Assembly: GCA_016212245.1 (NCBI GenBank)
Contig: JACRGU010000059.1
Span: forward strand, 1 to 5,219
DNA: 5,219 nt
Direction: 5' to 3'
From: Nitrospirota bacterium
GTDB taxonomy: Bacteria; Nitrospirota; Thermodesulfovibrionia; Thermodesulfovibrionales; SM23-35
A program made the translations under genes and the position numbers. The stretch's first letter is position 1, and each line of letters opens with the position of its first letter. The notes under the pieces were generated by a model. That model searched no databases. It saw only the letters and a program-made list of their open reading frames with translations, and had not been told where the DNA came from. Positions 5,174 to 5,219 of the stretch are shown here, piece after piece.

Positions 5174-5179
5174 GGAGGT
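5174..5179 (+). promoter_or_regulatory. ribosome binding site of the right-edge gene
   Basis: GGAGGT lies 5 bases before ATG 5185, a strong and well-placed Shine-Dalgarno sequence. Confidence 0.75.
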
Positions 5180-5184
5180 AACCA

Positions 5185-5219
5185 ATGCCTGATAAGTTAA
5201 GTGCTGATGAACTTTATAA
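5185..5219 (+). CDS. start of an unidentified gene cut by the right edge
   Basis: Eleven complete codons are visible, beginning MPDKLSADELY, with no stop before the window ends. The strong GGAGGT site upstream makes a real gene start likely. The LSxDELY pattern resembles the first residues of Lon-like AAA+ proteases (the AAA_32 group), but eleven residues cannot establish this and the resemblance is from memory. It lies 107 bp downstream of xerD in the same orientation and could be cotranscribed with it, with the 9-bp mirror array in the shared leader. Confidence 0.55.
   Translation, partial: MPDKLSADELY

Overview
This window comes from an unidentified, probably anaerobic bacterium of moderate GC. 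The evidence is a CooC-type nickel-insertion ATPase (a CO dehydrogenase maturation factor), a secreted tetraheme cytochrome c, and an arginine gene pair followed by a TrmN6-like methyltransferase. Nitrospirota or Desulfobacterota-like lineages fit this mix. That placement is inference, because no rRNA or other phylogenetic marker is present.

Layout. Positions 1-396 (minus strand) hold the N-terminal 132 codons of a CooC-family protein whose gene runs off the left edge. A 171-bp divergent spacer (397-567) carries a 41-bp palindromic repeat and candidate promoters for both directions. On the plus strand, argD (568-1764), argF (1798-2715) and a trmN6-like gene (2696-3451) form a compact cluster, with a 33-bp gap and then a 20-bp overlap, consistent with one operon. 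After a 99-bp AT-rich spacer with promoter-like hexamers comes a tetraheme cytochrome c (3551-4129). It is followed by a xerD-type tyrosine recombinase (4208-5077) and the first codons of another gene with a strong ribosome binding site (5185 to the end).

How the genes work together. ArgD makes N-acetylornithine and ArgF makes citrulline, both steps of arginine synthesis. The methyltransferase probably rides on the same transcript without sharing the pathway. CooC, the cytochrome and XerD look functionally independent: CODH maturation, periplasmic electron transfer and chromosome dimer resolution.

The most unusual content is not a protein system. It is a set of short tandem micro-arrays. (i) Three heptads lie in the argD-argF spacer (1768-1788). 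(ii) A GTCACTC-type heptad array with a central hairpin sits in frame inside the trmN6-like gene (3001-3057). (iii) A mirror array of GTCAYTG heptads, four direct then three inverted, ends 8 bp before the xerD start (4149-4200). (iv) A mirror array of 9-bp units, four direct then three inverted, lies just after xerD (5082-5167). The arrays share an architecture while differing in unit sequence and length, so they look like products of one process rather than copies of one sequence. I know of no established name for them, and I see no convincing multi-gene novel system in this window.
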